In this document: one piece after another, positions 54,712 to 64,000 of the stretch | How positions within the stretch are numbered: position 1 is the stretch's first letter | Layout: every line of letters starts with the position of its first letter | NCBI RefSeq assembly: GCF_001544495.1 | Contig: NZ_FCNZ02000003.1 | Span: 248,001-312,000, forward strand | Reading direction: 5' to 3' | Source of the DNA: Caballeronia telluris | GTDB taxonomy: Bacteria > Pseudomonadota > Gammaproteobacteria > Burkholderiales > Burkholderiaceae | DNA: 64,000 nucleotides | Program-made: the position numbers and the translations under genes | Notes under the pieces: generated by a model | What the model was told of the DNA's origin: nothing | Database searches by the model: none | What the model saw: the letters and a program-made list of their open reading frames with translations, nothing else

Positions 54712-56003
54712 TGGGATTCGGCCCGAGGCGCCGGTTCACGCGCCTGAGGGCGGCGCTCTTCTCTGGCCGCCGGCCGCCGCGGCTCTGCTTTACGGTCGGC
54801 AACGAGGTGCGGCTGTTGAAAAGCGGCGTCGAATTTTTTCCGGCGCTGCTCGAACGCATCGACAGCGCTCAACGCGACGTCGCGCTCGAAACCTACATCT
54901 TCGCCAACGACGACACCGGCCGCGCCGTCTCCGAAGCCCTCGTCCGGGCGGCCAAGCGCGGTGTGCGCGTGCGTGTGATCACGGATGGCATCGGCACCGC
55001 GAAGAACCTGCCGATGTTCACGGCATGGGACGAGGCGAACGTCGAGCATCGCATTTACAACCCGCATCTGTTCGGGCCGCTCGGTTTTTCGCGCACGCAT
55101 CGAAAGCTCGCCGTCATCGACGAAACGCATGCGTTTTGCGGCGGCATCAATATCGTCGACGATTTCGACCAGGACGGCGTGCGCCTCGAATCGCCGCGCT
55201 GGGATTTCGCGCTGGAAACCAAGGGCCCGGTCGTCGCCGACGTGCGCGAAGCCTTCGACCTGCAATGGCAGCGCATCCGGCTCGGCGTCAAGCCGAGCCA
55301 GCCGCGTCAGCCGGGCTGCGATCCGCAATCCGGCGAAAACGGTCAGCCGACCGTCGCGCGCGGCGCGGCGCGGCGGGCCGCGCGCGCGAAGCGTCGTGCG
55401 CGGCTCGGCGAGATTCACGCGGTCGACCAGCCGTGCGTCGCCTTCGTCGCGCGCGACAACCTGCTGAACCGGCGCGCGATCGAAAAGGCCTACCTGCGCG
55501 CGATCGCGCGTGCCGAGCACGAAGTGCTGCTCGCCAATCCCTACTTCATGCCGGGACGCAAGCTGCGTCGGGCGCTCGTGCACGCGTCGCGGCGTGGCGT
55601 GCGCGTGAATCTGGTGATCGGCCGAAAGGAATTCGTCGCGCTCGATTACGCCACTCCCTTCCTCTACGACAACCTCCTCAAGCACGGCGTGCGGATTGCT
55701 GAATACGAGAAAACGATGCTGCACGGCAAGGTCGCGGTCGTCGATTCCGCGTGGGGAACGGTCGGCTCGTCGAACCTCGACGCGCTTAGTCTTGTGCTCA
55801 ACAACGAGGCGAACATGGTGCTCGTCCATCACGAAGAGATCGCCGAGCTGCGCGACAAGATCCTCGCGGCCTTCGACGAAGGCCGCCGCATCGACGAAAA
55901 ACGCTATGCCGCGCGGCCGATCGGCGAACGCATCTTGAGCTGGCTCGCCTATAACACCTATCGAATGATGATGAAGCTGCTCACAATCGGCCAATACGAC
56001 TGA
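54708..56003 (+). CDS. clsB: Cardiolipin synthase B-type phospholipase D protein
   Basis: A 431-residue PLD-superfamily enzyme. HKD motif 1 is HRKLAVIDETHAFCGG (near residue 131), and HKD motif 2 is HGKVAVVDSAWGTVGS followed by SNLD (near 340). The domain order and length match ClsB (YbhO), which makes cardiolipin from phosphatidylglycerol, in E. coli also with phosphatidylethanolamine as a possible donor. No transmembrane helix is predicted at the N-terminus, as for ClsB and unlike ClsA. A basic, Arg/Ala-rich insert (about 215-235) between the two PLD domains is unusual. ATG at 54708 overlaps the nudB stop. Confidence 0.9.
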   Translation: MMGFGPRRRFTRLRAALFSGRRPPRLCFTVGNEVRLLKSGVEFFPALLERIDSAQRDVALETYIFANDDTGRAVSEALVRAAKRGVRVRVITDGIGTAKNLPMFTAWDEANVEHRIYNPHLFGPLGFSRTHRKLAVIDETHAFCGGINIVDDFDQDGVRLESPRWDFALETKGPVVADVREAFDLQWQRIRLGVKPSQPRQPGCDPQSGENGQPTVARGAARRAARAKRRARLGEIHAVDQPCVAFVARDNLLNRRAIEKAYLRAIARAEHEVLLANPYFMPGRKLRRALVHASRRGVRVNLVIGRKEFVALDYATPFLYDNLLKHGVRIAEYEKTMLHGKVAVVDSAWGTVGSSNLDALSLVLNNEANMVLVHHEEIAELRDKILAAFDEGRRIDEKRYAARPIGERILSWLAYNTYRMMMKLLTIGQYD

Positions 56004-56135
56004 TTCCCACGAATTGGGAACCCGGGCACGCACTAACAGGCAGGCGGTGATTTAAAAGGGACAATGAGCGCGCACAAGATTTACGCTGATTCCTATTGAC
56101 CATCACTCGGCGGTTAGACATGGGTTTCTAAAAAA

Positions 56136-56182
56136 TTGCTTGTTTCACGAACGGCCGACTACAATAATAGTACGGCCGTTCG
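56136..56182 (+). promoter_or_regulatory. Promoter with paired TetR operator for the beta-oxidation operon
   Basis: TTGCTT (56136-56141) and TACAAT (56160-56165) are separated by 18 bp. CGAACGGCCG (56148-56157) and CGGCCGTTCG (56173-56182) are perfect inverted partners flanking the -10. Each half also contains ACGGCCGW, so the site can be read as two boxes exactly 21 bp (two helical turns) apart. This arrangement suits cooperative repression by the TetR protein encoded next. Confidence 0.75.
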
Positions 56183-56218
56183 ATTTTTAATCGGTCACAT
56201 AAGAACGGTAGAGACATC

Positions 56219-56854
56219 ATGCGAAAAGGCGAACAGACACGAGTCGCGATTCTCGATGCAGCACTGGACCTCGCGAGCCGCGACGGGCTCGAAGGGCTGA
56301 CCATCGGTCTGCTCGCCGAGCGAATGCAGATGAGCAAGAGCGGGGTGTTCGCGCATTTCGGCTCGCGCGAGGATCTGCAGGTGGAAGTGGTGCGCGAATA
56401 CCACCGCCGTTTCGAGGACGAAGTGTTTTTCCCGAGTCTGCGTGAAGGGCGCGGCCTGCCGCGTCTGAGATCGATGATGAATCGCTGGATGGAGCGACGC
56501 ATCCAGGAAGTGACCACGGGCTGCATTTACATCAGCGGCGCGGTCGAGTACGACGACCGCGCGGCGAGCGCAGTGCGCGAGCAACTCGTCCATAGCGTGA
56601 CGATGTGGCGCGAGGCGCTCGTGCGTGCGATTCAGCAGGCGAAAGACGAAGGGCACCTGAAGCCGGAGACCGATCCGGCGCTGATGCTCTTCGAACTGTA
56701 CAGCTTCACGCTCGGACTGCATCACGACGCGCGCTTCCTGCACCTGCCGGACGCCGTGCAACTGACGCGGGACGCGCTGGAAAAAACGATCGTTTCGTAT
56801 CAAAGCAAGAGCGAACACAAAACCGAAAGCAACAGCGAAAGCAACAGCCGTTAG
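56219..56854 (+). CDS. TetR-family regulator of the beta-oxidation operon
   Basis: A 211-residue repressor. The N-terminal helix-turn-helix is TIGLLAERMQMSKSGVFAHF (residues 26-45). The C-terminal TetR_C-type domain (about 80-190) includes GCIYISGAVEYDDR. The tail is odd: a low-complexity SKSEHKTESNSESNSR made by a 12-bp tandem duplication. It is the first gene of the operon and overlies the paired operator, so autorepression relieved by an acyl-CoA is likely. FadP-type fatty-acid regulators of betaproteobacteria are TetR proteins of this kind; assignment to that group is inference. Confidence 0.9.
   Translation: MRKGEQTRVAILDAALDLASRDGLEGLTIGLLAERMQMSKSGVFAHFGSREDLQVEVVREYHRRFEDEVFFPSLREGRGLPRLRSMMNRWMERRIQEVTTGCIYISGAVEYDDRAASAVREQLVHSVTMWREALVRAIQQAKDEGHLKPETDPALMLFELYSFTLGLHHDARFLHLPDAVQLTRDALEKTIVSYQSKSEHKTESNSESNSR
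56825..56848 (+). repeat. 12-bp tandem duplication at the 3' end of the tetR gene
   Basis: GAAAGCAACAGC occurs twice head to tail (56825-56836 and 56837-56848), coding for ESNS-ESNS just before the stop. It is in frame, so its copy number can change without breaking the protein. Confidence 0.9.
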
Positions 56855-56919
56855 CGAAGTCGATCGAGCGGAATTCGGCGGCGGCGCCCGGCACCAAGAT
56901 TGAACATCTGGAGAAACTC

Positions 56920-58707
56920 ATGGGACAGTACGCCGCACCGCTGCGCGATATGCAGTTCGTATTGCACGAAGTGCTTAATGTCGAAGCCGAACTCAAGAAC
57001 ATGCCGAAGCATGCCGACCTCGACGCCGACACCATCAATCAGGTGCTCGAAGAAGCCGGCAAGTTCTGCTCCGAAGTCATTTTTCCGCTCAACCAGAGCG
57101 GCGACCGCGAAGGCTGCACCTACGAAGGCGATGGCGTCGTGCGCACGCCGGCGGGCTTCAAGGAGGCATATCGACAGTACGTCGAGGCGGGCTGGCCCGC
57201 GCTCGGTTGCGATCCCGAATTCGGCGGCCAGGGCCTGCCCGCGTTCGTGAACAACGCGATGTACGAGATGCTGAATTCCGCGAATCAGGCGTGGACGATG
57301 TATCCCGGCCTTTCGCACGGGGCCTACGAGTGCCTGCACGCGCACGGCACGCCCGGGCAGAAGACGGTCTATCTGCCGAAACTCGTCTCCGGCGTCTGGA
57401 CCGGCACGATGTGCCTGACCGAACCGCATTGCGGAACGGACCTCGGCATGCTGCGCACGAAGGCCGAGCCGAACAGCGACGGCTCCTACTCGATCAGCGG
57501 CACGAAGATCTTCATCTCCAGCGGCGAACACGATCTCGCCGACAACATCGTTCACCTCGTGCTCGCGCGCCTGTCCGGCGCGCCGATCGGCACCAAGGGC
57601 ATCTCGCTTTTCATCGTGCCGAAGTTCGTCCCGACCGATGCGGGCGAGCCCGGTGAGCGCAATGGCGTGAAGTGCGGCTCGATCGAGCACAAGATGGGCA
57701 TCCACGGCAACTCGACCTGCGTCATCAATCTCGACAACGCGAAGGGCTGGCTCGTCGGCGAGGCGAACAAGGGGCTCAACGCCATGTTCGTGATGATGAA
57801 CGCGGCGCGTCTGGGCGTCGGGATGCAGGGGCTTGGGCTCACGGAAGTCGCGTATCAGAACTCGCTCGTCTACGCGAAGGAGCGCCTGCAGATGCGCTCG
57901 CTGACTGGCCCGAAGGCGCCGGAGAAAGCCGCCGATCCGATCATCGTGCATCCGGACGTGCGCCGCATGCTGCTCACGCAAAAGGCATACGCCGAAGCGG
58001 GCCGGGCGTTCACGTACTGGGCGGCGCTCAACATCGACAAGGAGCTATCGCACGCGGATGAATCCGTGCGCCGCGATTCCGCCGACTTCGTCGCGCTGCT
58101 GACGCCGGTCATCAAGGCCTTCCTGACCGACAACGCGTTCGAAGGCACGAACATGGGGATGCAGATCTACGGCGGCCACGGCTTTATCAGCGAGTGGGGC
58201 ATGGAGCAGTACGTGCGCGACGCGCGCATCAACATGATCTACGAAGGCACGAACTCGATTCAGGCGCTCGATCTGCTCGGCCGCAAGATTCTCGGCGACA
58301 TGGGCGCGAAGCTGAAGAAGTTCGGCCAGCTCGTCACGGCGTTCGTCGAAGAGGAAGGCGTGAAGCCGGAGATGCAGGAGTTCGTCAACCCGCTCGCGGA
58401 CATCGGCGACAAGGTGCAGAAGCTGACGATGGAAATCGGCATGAAGGCGATGCAGAACCCCGACGAAGTCGGCGCTGCTTCCGTGCCGTATCTGCGCACG
58501 GTCGGGCATCTGGTCTTCTCGTACTTCTGGGCGCGCATGGCGCGCGTCGCGCTCGACAAAGAAGCCGAAGGCGACCCGTTCTACACGGCGAAGCTCGCGA
58601 CCGCGCGGTTCTACTTCGCGAAGCTGCTGCCCGAAACGGCATCGACGATCCGCGCCGCGCGCGCCGGGTCGAAGACGCTGATGGACTACGACGAGGCGTT
58701 GTTCTAA
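56920..58707 (+). CDS. Acyl-CoA dehydrogenase, 595-residue (FadE-type with C-terminal extension)
   Basis: FAD enzyme for the first oxidation of acyl-CoA. Domains run in order: N-terminal extension (about 1-35), Acyl-CoA_dh_N, middle domain (MCLTEPHCGTDLGMLRTKAE and GTKIFISSGEHDL), Acyl-CoA_dh_1, then the C-terminal PF12806 helical domain (about 470-595). The catalytic base region is YVRDARINMIYEGTNSIQAL, with Glu in YEGT. Medium/long-chain acyl-CoA is the likely substrate given fadB and fadA downstream. The ATG at 56920 follows CTGGAGAAACTC. Confidence 0.94.
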   Translation: MGQYAAPLRDMQFVLHEVLNVEAELKNMPKHADLDADTINQVLEEAGKFCSEVIFPLNQSGDREGCTYEGDGVVRTPAGFKEAYRQYVEAGWPALGCDPEFGGQGLPAFVNNAMYEMLNSANQAWTMYPGLSHGAYECLHAHGTPGQKTVYLPKLVSGVWTGTMCLTEPHCGTDLGMLRTKAEPNSDGSYSISGTKIFISSGEHDLADNIVHLVLARLSGAPIGTKGISLFIVPKFVPTDAGEPGERNGVKCGSIEHKMGIHGNSTCVINLDNAKGWLVGEANKGLNAMFVMMNAARLGVGMQGLGLTEVAYQNSLVYAKERLQMRSLTGPKAPEKAADPIIVHPDVRRMLLTQKAYAEAGRAFTYWAALNIDKELSHADESVRRDSADFVALLTPVIKAFLTDNAFEGTNMGMQIYGGHGFISEWGMEQYVRDARINMIYEGTNSIQALDLLGRKILGDMGAKLKKFGQLVTAFVEEEGVKPEMQEFVNPLADIGDKVQKLTMEIGMKAMQNPDEVGAASVPYLRTVGHLVFSYFWARMARVALDKEAEGDPFYTAKLATARFYFAKLLPETASTIRAARAGSKTLMDYDEALF

Positions 58708-58809
58708 ACGCCTTTCGCGAGCGCGCCGCGGCTTTAAGCGTTGCGGCGCGCCGGTCTCTCAAGCCGCTTCTGACGAAGCGCATCGAATGAATACTCCCGG
58801 AGATAAAAC

Positions 58810-61245
58810 GTGAGCAATCTGAATATCGCCAAGGTGGCCGTGCTCGGCGCCGGCGTGATGGGCGCGCAGATCGCCGCGCACCTCGTGAACGCGCGGGTGC
58901 CGGTCCTGCTGTTCGACCTGCCCGCGAAGGAAGGCGCGAAAAGCGGCATCGCGATCAAGGCAATCGAAAACCTGAAGAAGTTGTCGCCCGCGCCGTTCGG
59001 CGTGAAGGAAGACGCGCAGTACATCGAGCCCGCGAACTACGACGACGACATCGAGAAGCTGAAGGAATGCGATCTCGTGATCGAAGCGATCGCCGAGCGC
59101 ATGGACTGGAAGCACGATCTGTACAAGAAGGTGTCGCCGTATATTGGCGAGCGCGCGATCTTCGCGACCAACACGTCGGGGCTGTCGATCAACGAACTGT
59201 CGAACGGCTTCTCCGACGAACTGAAGGCACGCTTCTGCGGCGTGCACTTCTTCAATCCGCCGCGCTACATGCATCTGGTCGAACTGATTCCGACCGCATC
59301 GACGCGTCCCGAGATTCTCGATCAACTGGAAACGTTCCTGACGAGCGTCGTCGGCAAGGGCGTCGTGCGCGCGAAGGACACGCCGAATTTCATCGCGAAC
59401 CGCGTCGGCATCTTCTCGATTCTCGCGGTGATCGCGGAAGCGCAGAAGTTCGGCCTGCGTTTCGACGAAGTCGACGATCTCACGGGCGCGCGTCTCGGTC
59501 GCGCGAAGTCGGCGACGTTCCGCACGGCGGACGTGGTCGGCCTCGACACGATGGCGCACGTCATCAAGACGATGCAGGACAATCTCGCCGACGATCCGTT
59601 CTTCCCGGTCTACGAAACGCCTGCCGTGCTCGCCGGACTGGTGAAGCAGGGCGCGCTCGGACAAAAGACCGGCGCGGGCTTCTACAAGAAGGAAGGCAAG
59701 ACGATCAAGGTGCTCGATCCGAAGTCGGGCGGCTACGTCGATGGCGGCGCGACAGCCGACGAACTCATCGGCCGCATCCTGAAGCGTCCCGCGCCTGAGC
59801 GCCTGAAGCTCTTGCGCGAATCCGAGCACCCACAGGCGCAGTTCCTCTGGGCGATCTTCCGCGACGTGTTCCACTACATCGGCGTGCATCTGGAATCGAT
59901 CGCCGATAACGCGCGCGACGTCGATCTCGCGATCCGCTGGGGCTTCGGCTGGAACGAAGGTCCGTTCGAAGGCTGGCAGTCGGCCGGCTGGCAGCAGATC
60001 GCGATGTGGGTGCAGGAAGACATCGACGCGGGCAAGGCGCTGTCGAACGCGCCGCTGCCGTCGTGGGTCTTCGACGGTCCGGTCGCGGAGAAGGGCGGCG
60101 TGCATACGACGGAAGGCTCGTGGTCACCCGAGGCGTGCAAGTTCGTGCCGCGCTCGAATCTGCCGGTCTACGGCAAGCAGGTGTTCCGCGCGCCGCTCGC
60201 GGGCGAAACGGGCGCCGATCCGAAAACCTACGGCAAGACGCTCTTCGAAACCGAAGCCGTGCGCGCGTGGGTCGATGATCGTGCAGGTGAGGACGACGTC
60301 GTGATCGTGTCGTTCAAGAGCAAGATGAACACGATCGGACCGTCGGTGATCGACGGCATCACGCAGGCGATCGAACTCGCCGAGAAGGACTACAAGGGCG
60401 TGGTGATCTGGCAGCCGACATCGCTCAAGCTCGGCAACCCGGGCGGCGCGTTCTCGGCGGGCGCGAATCTCGAAGAAGCGATGCCCGCGTTCATGATGGG
60501 CGGCGCGAAAGGCATCGAACCGTTCGTCAAGAAGTTCCAGCAGGGCATGCTGCGCGTGAAGTACGCGAGCGTGCCGGTCGTGGCGGCGGTGTCGGGCATC
60601 GCGCTCGGCGGCGGCTGCGAACTCGTGCTGCATTCGGCCAAGCGCGTTGCGCACATCGAAAGCTATATCGGGCTCGTGGAAGTGGGCGTCGGTCTCGTGC
60701 CGGCGGGCGGCGGGCTGAAAGAAGCCGCGTTGCGCGCGGCGGAAGCGGCCAGCGCCGTCAACGCGACCAGCGATCTTTTGAAATTCCTCCAGAAGCCGTT
60801 CGAGAACGCGGCGATGGCGAAGGTCTCGACTTCCGCACTCGATGCCCGCGCGATGGGCTATCTGAAGCCGTCGGACACGATCGTCTTCAACGTGCACGAA
60901 CTGCTCGACATCGCGAAGAAGGAAGCGCGCGCGCTGAGCGCATCGGGCTATCGTCCGCCGCTGCGCGCGAAGCAGATCCCGGTCGCGGGCCGCTCGGCCA
61001 TCTCGACGATCAAGGCGTCGCTCGTCAACATGCGCGATGGCCGCTTCATCAGCGAGCACGATTTCCTGATCGCGAGCCGCATCGCGGAAGCCGTGTGCGG
61101 CGGCGATGTCGAAGCGGGCAGTCTCGTCGACGAAGAGTGGCTCCTGAGACTCGAACGTCAGGCGTTCGTCGACTTGCTCGGCACGCCAAAGACGCAGGAA
61201 CGGATCATGGGCATGTTGCAGACCGGCAAGCCGGTTCGCAACTGA
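58810..61245 (+). CDS. fadB: 3-hydroxyacyl-CoA dehydrogenase / enoyl-CoA hydratase, fused (FadB-type)
   Basis: An 811-residue bifunctional beta-oxidation enzyme. The NAD-binding domain is N-terminal (VLGAGVMGAQIAAHLVNARV). The 3HCDH C-terminal domains follow, with VRAKDTPNFIANRVGIFSI. The crotonase domain is C-terminal (GGAFSAGANLEEAM, then SGIALGGGCELVLHSAKRVA). That order is the reverse of E. coli FadB, which carries the crotonase first. Translation starts at GTG 58810 after CCCGGAGAT. It should hydrate enoyl-CoA and oxidise 3-hydroxyacyl-CoA, handing 3-ketoacyl-CoA to the thiolase encoded next. Confidence 0.94.
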   Translation: MSNLNIAKVAVLGAGVMGAQIAAHLVNARVPVLLFDLPAKEGAKSGIAIKAIENLKKLSPAPFGVKEDAQYIEPANYDDDIEKLKECDLVIEAIAERMDWKHDLYKKVSPYIGERAIFATNTSGLSINELSNGFSDELKARFCGVHFFNPPRYMHLVELIPTASTRPEILDQLETFLTSVVGKGVVRAKDTPNFIANRVGIFSILAVIAEAQKFGLRFDEVDDLTGARLGRAKSATFRTADVVGLDTMAHVIKTMQDNLADDPFFPVYETPAVLAGLVKQGALGQKTGAGFYKKEGKTIKVLDPKSGGYVDGGATADELIGRILKRPAPERLKLLRESEHPQAQFLWAIFRDVFHYIGVHLESIADNARDVDLAIRWGFGWNEGPFEGWQSAGWQQIAMWVQEDIDAGKALSNAPLPSWVFDGPVAEKGGVHTTEGSWSPEACKFVPRSNLPVYGKQVFRAPLAGETGADPKTYGKTLFETEAVRAWVDDRAGEDDVVIVSFKSKMNTIGPSVIDGITQAIELAEKDYKGVVIWQPTSLKLGNPGGAFSAGANLEEAMPAFMMGGAKGIEPFVKKFQQGMLRVKYASVPVVAAVSGIALGGGCELVLHSAKRVAHIESYIGLVEVGVGLVPAGGGLKEAALRAAEAASAVNATSDLLKFLQKPFENAAMAKVSTSALDARAMGYLKPSDTIVFNVHELLDIAKKEARALSASGYRPPLRAKQIPVAGRSAISTIKASLVNMRDGRFISEHDFLIASRIAEAVCGGDVEAGSLVDEEWLLRLERQAFVDLLGTPKTQERIMGMLQTGKPVRN

Positions 61246-61268
61246 GCGCGCACATACTGGAGTCGGAT

Positions 61269-62468
<1,200 letters not shown>

Positions 62469-62493
62469 CGCTTGCCGTCGACATGACTTGAAT

Positions 62494-62529
62494 GGCGGTT
62501 CGTGAGCAGGCGCTCGCGAACCGCCTTTT
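62494..62529 (+). terminator. Intrinsic terminator between fadA and the crotonase gene
   Basis: A 14-bp stem GGCGGTTCGTGAGC / GCTCGCGAACCGCC (one G-T pair) followed by TTTTA. The next gene starts just 16 nt later, so either readthrough supplies it or it has a promoter of its own inside this hairpin. Confidence 0.7.
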
Positions 62530-62544
62530 ACATAGGGGACAAAG

Positions 62545-63309
62545 ATGGACATTCTGATCCAGCGTGACGGCGGCGTCTTGACCATCGCGCTCAACCGGCC
62601 GGACAAGAAGAACGCGCTCACGGCCGCGATGTACCAGGAACTGGCCGACACCTTCTTCGAAGCGGAGAAGGACGCGAGCGTGCGCGTCGTGCTGCTTCGC
62701 GGCAACGGCGGCGCGTTCTGCGCGGGCAACGATCTCGAAGACTTCATGAAGGCGCCGAACACCGACCACGATGCGCCCGTGCTCCAGTTCCTGCGCCGCA
62801 TCAGCAGCGCGCCGAAGCCCGTGGTGGCGGCGGTGACGGGCGTGGCGGTCGGCGTCGGCACGACGATGCTGCTGCACTGCGACCTCGTCTATGCAGCCTC
62901 GACGGCCAGATTCTCGATGCCGTTCGTGCAACTCGGGCTCTGTCCGGAAGCGGCGTCGAGCCTGTTGCTGCCACGCGTCGCGGGCTATCAGCGCGCGGCG
63001 GAAAAGCTGCTGCTCGGCGAAGCGTTCGATGCACAGGAAGCCGTCGGCATGGGCTTCGTGAATCGCGTGCTGGACGCCGCCGAAGTCGATGCATTCGCGT
63101 TGGCGCAGGCACATAAGCTGGCGTCGCTGCCCGCTTCGTCGCTGCGCCTCTCGAAGTCGCTGATGAAAAGCGCGGATGCCGCCGCCGTCGCGCATCGCAT
63201 CGACGAGGAAGCCGGGCACTTCGGCACGATGCTGAAGGCGCCGGAAGCGCGCGAGGCGTTCCAGGCGTTCTTCGACAAGCGCAAGCCGGACTTCAGCCGC
63301 TTCGACTAG
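62545..63309 (+). CDS. Enoyl-CoA hydratase/isomerase family protein
   Basis: A 254-residue stand-alone crotonase. The oxyanion-hole motifs are LRGNGGAFCAGNDLEDFM and AVTGVAVGVGTTMLLHCDLV. The first catalytic glutamate position of hydratases near TTMLLHCD is not obvious, whereas the later segment MPFVQLGLCPEAASSLLLPR carries the Glu seen in many hydratases and isomerases. It may be an auxiliary enzyme for unsaturated or branched acyl-CoA. AAAGATGG with a GGGGAC ribosome site precedes it. Confidence 0.88.
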   Translation: MDILIQRDGGVLTIALNRPDKKNALTAAMYQELADTFFEAEKDASVRVVLLRGNGGAFCAGNDLEDFMKAPNTDHDAPVLQFLRRISSAPKPVVAAVTGVAVGVGTTMLLHCDLVYAASTARFSMPFVQLGLCPEAASSLLLPRVAGYQRAAEKLLLGEAFDAQEAVGMGFVNRVLDAAEVDAFALAQAHKLASLPASSLRLSKSLMKSADAAAVAHRIDEEAGHFGTMLKAPEAREAFQAFFDKRKPDFSRFD

Positions 63310-63321
63310 CCGGGTCGCGCG

Positions 63322-64000
63322 TTACTCCACGTCGTATTCGACGAAGCTCTTCTCCCGCGCGAAGCTCACGAGCCGCAGGTTGGCCTCTTTCGCGATGGCG
63401 ATGGCGAGCGACGTCGGCGCGGATATCGTGACGACCATCGGCACGCCGACGCGCGCCGATTTGCGCACGAGCTCATAGCTCGCGCGGCTCGACAGGAACA
63501 CGAAGCCTTGCGTCGTGTCCTCGCGGTTCAGGATCAGATGACCGATCAGCTTATCGAGCGCGTTGTGCCGGCCGACGTCCTCGAACGCGTAGCGCACCGC
63601 GCCGTTCGCGTCGCACCATGCGGCCGCGTGCAGGCCGCCGGTCAGCTTCGTCAACTGCTGATGCGCGGGCAGTTCGCGCGCGGCGCGGGCGATCGCGTCG
63701 TCGGCCACGCGCGCGAGAAAGCCCGTGTCCGGCACGCGTTCGGGCTGCAGGTCGAGCAACTCGATGCTTTCGATGCCGCATACGCCGCAGCCGGTTCTGC
63801 CGGCGAGCGCGCGCCGCTTGTCCTTCAGCGCGACGAACGCCTGCTGCACCACTTGCAGATGCACTTCCGCATGTGGCAAGACGGCGTCTTCGCTATCGCG
63901 GAAGAACACCTCGATGTCGTGGATGTCGCTGCCGCGCTCGACGATCCCTTCGGTGATCGAGAAGCCGACCGCGAATGCTTCGAGGTCGCGCGGCGTGCAC
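63322..64000 (-). CDS. fdhD: Formate dehydrogenase accessory sulfurtransferase FdhD (3' part, 5' end outside window)
   Basis: FdhD transfers sulfur from IscS to the molybdenum cofactor of formate dehydrogenase. About 226 codons are visible on the minus strand and the reading is open at the right edge. Hallmarks are PRDLEAFAVGFSITEGIV, the catalytic CxxC in GRTGCGVCGIESI, and VRYAFEDVGRHNALDKLIGH, then SRASYELVRKSARVGVPM. It is convergent with the beta-oxidation operon (12 nt between stops). No formate dehydrogenase subunit lies in the window. Confidence 0.95.
   Translation of the reverse strand, partial: CTPRDLEAFAVGFSITEGIVERGSDIHDIEVFFRDSEDAVLPHAEVHLQVVQQAFVALKDKRRALAGRTGCGVCGIESIELLDLQPERVPDTGFLARVADDAIARAARELPAHQQLTKLTGGLHAAAWCDANGAVRYAFEDVGRHNALDKLIGHLILNREDTTQGFVFLSSRASYELVRKSARVGVPMVVTISAPTSLAIAIAKEANLRLVSFAREKSFVEYDVE

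Overview
The window is high-GC, densely coded chromosomal DNA from a betaproteobacterium of the Burkholderiaceae. A Paraburkholderia or Caballeronia-like genome is my best guess. This rests on gene content and on protein wording seen in that family: lptA-lptC-kdsC-kdsD divergent from a KefB-type antiporter, uvrA divergent from a YajR-like MFS gene followed by ssb, a classic Burkholderia porin, and a ubiE-Tim44-ubiJ-ubiB block. I saw no rRNA, tRNA, CRISPR array, integrase or intact transposase.

Layout. Positions 1-14,000 are housekeeping: lipopolysaccharide export and Kdo synthesis on the minus strand, then kefB-like, apt, a LysE exporter, a Nudix hydrolase and purU on the plus strand, then AI-2E-family permease and uvrA on the minus strand, then an MFS exporter and ssb. 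Positions 14,000-26,000 look accessory. A tightly overlapping arsenic operon (arsR-arsI-arsC-acr3) ends in a wrecked arsH that is cut off at what looks like an insertion-sequence end. It is followed by small unknown ORFs, an AT-richer intergenic stretch, three tandem RcsB-like response regulators, an aquaporin with an altered selectivity filter, and a 1472-residue BvgS/EvgS-type hybrid kinase with a C-terminal HPt domain. Positions 26,000-37,200 hold a LysR regulator, a porin, a CHRD-domain protein, an alpha/beta hydrolase, an EcsC protein, a DHA2 drug exporter with its MarR regulator, and a D-amino-acid cluster (deaminase, RpiR regulator, N-acyl-D-amino-acid deacylase, RidA).

Positions 37,200-56,000 are again core metabolism: queF, a 5'-nucleotidase and ilvA on the minus strand. 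On the plus strand come a very large FAD/Fe-S oxidoreductase, HIT, DUF971, ubiE, a Tim44-domain protein, ubiJ, ubiB, a methyltransferase, an FmdB zinc ribbon, a DUF502 membrane protein, aspS, nudB and a cardiolipin synthase. Positions 56,000-63,300 are a beta-oxidation operon led by its own TetR regulator, with a clear paired operator over the promoter. The window closes inside fdhD.

The most interesting region is 17,600-25,750. Three RcsB-family regulators, an HPt-bearing hybrid kinase and an unusual aquaporin lie in one direction. Two tiny ORFs are stop-start coupled to the first two regulators, and a site matching the enterobacterial RcsAB box lies before the second regulator. The second notable region is the arsenic operon, which carries the organoarsenical lyase ArsI but has lost ArsH.
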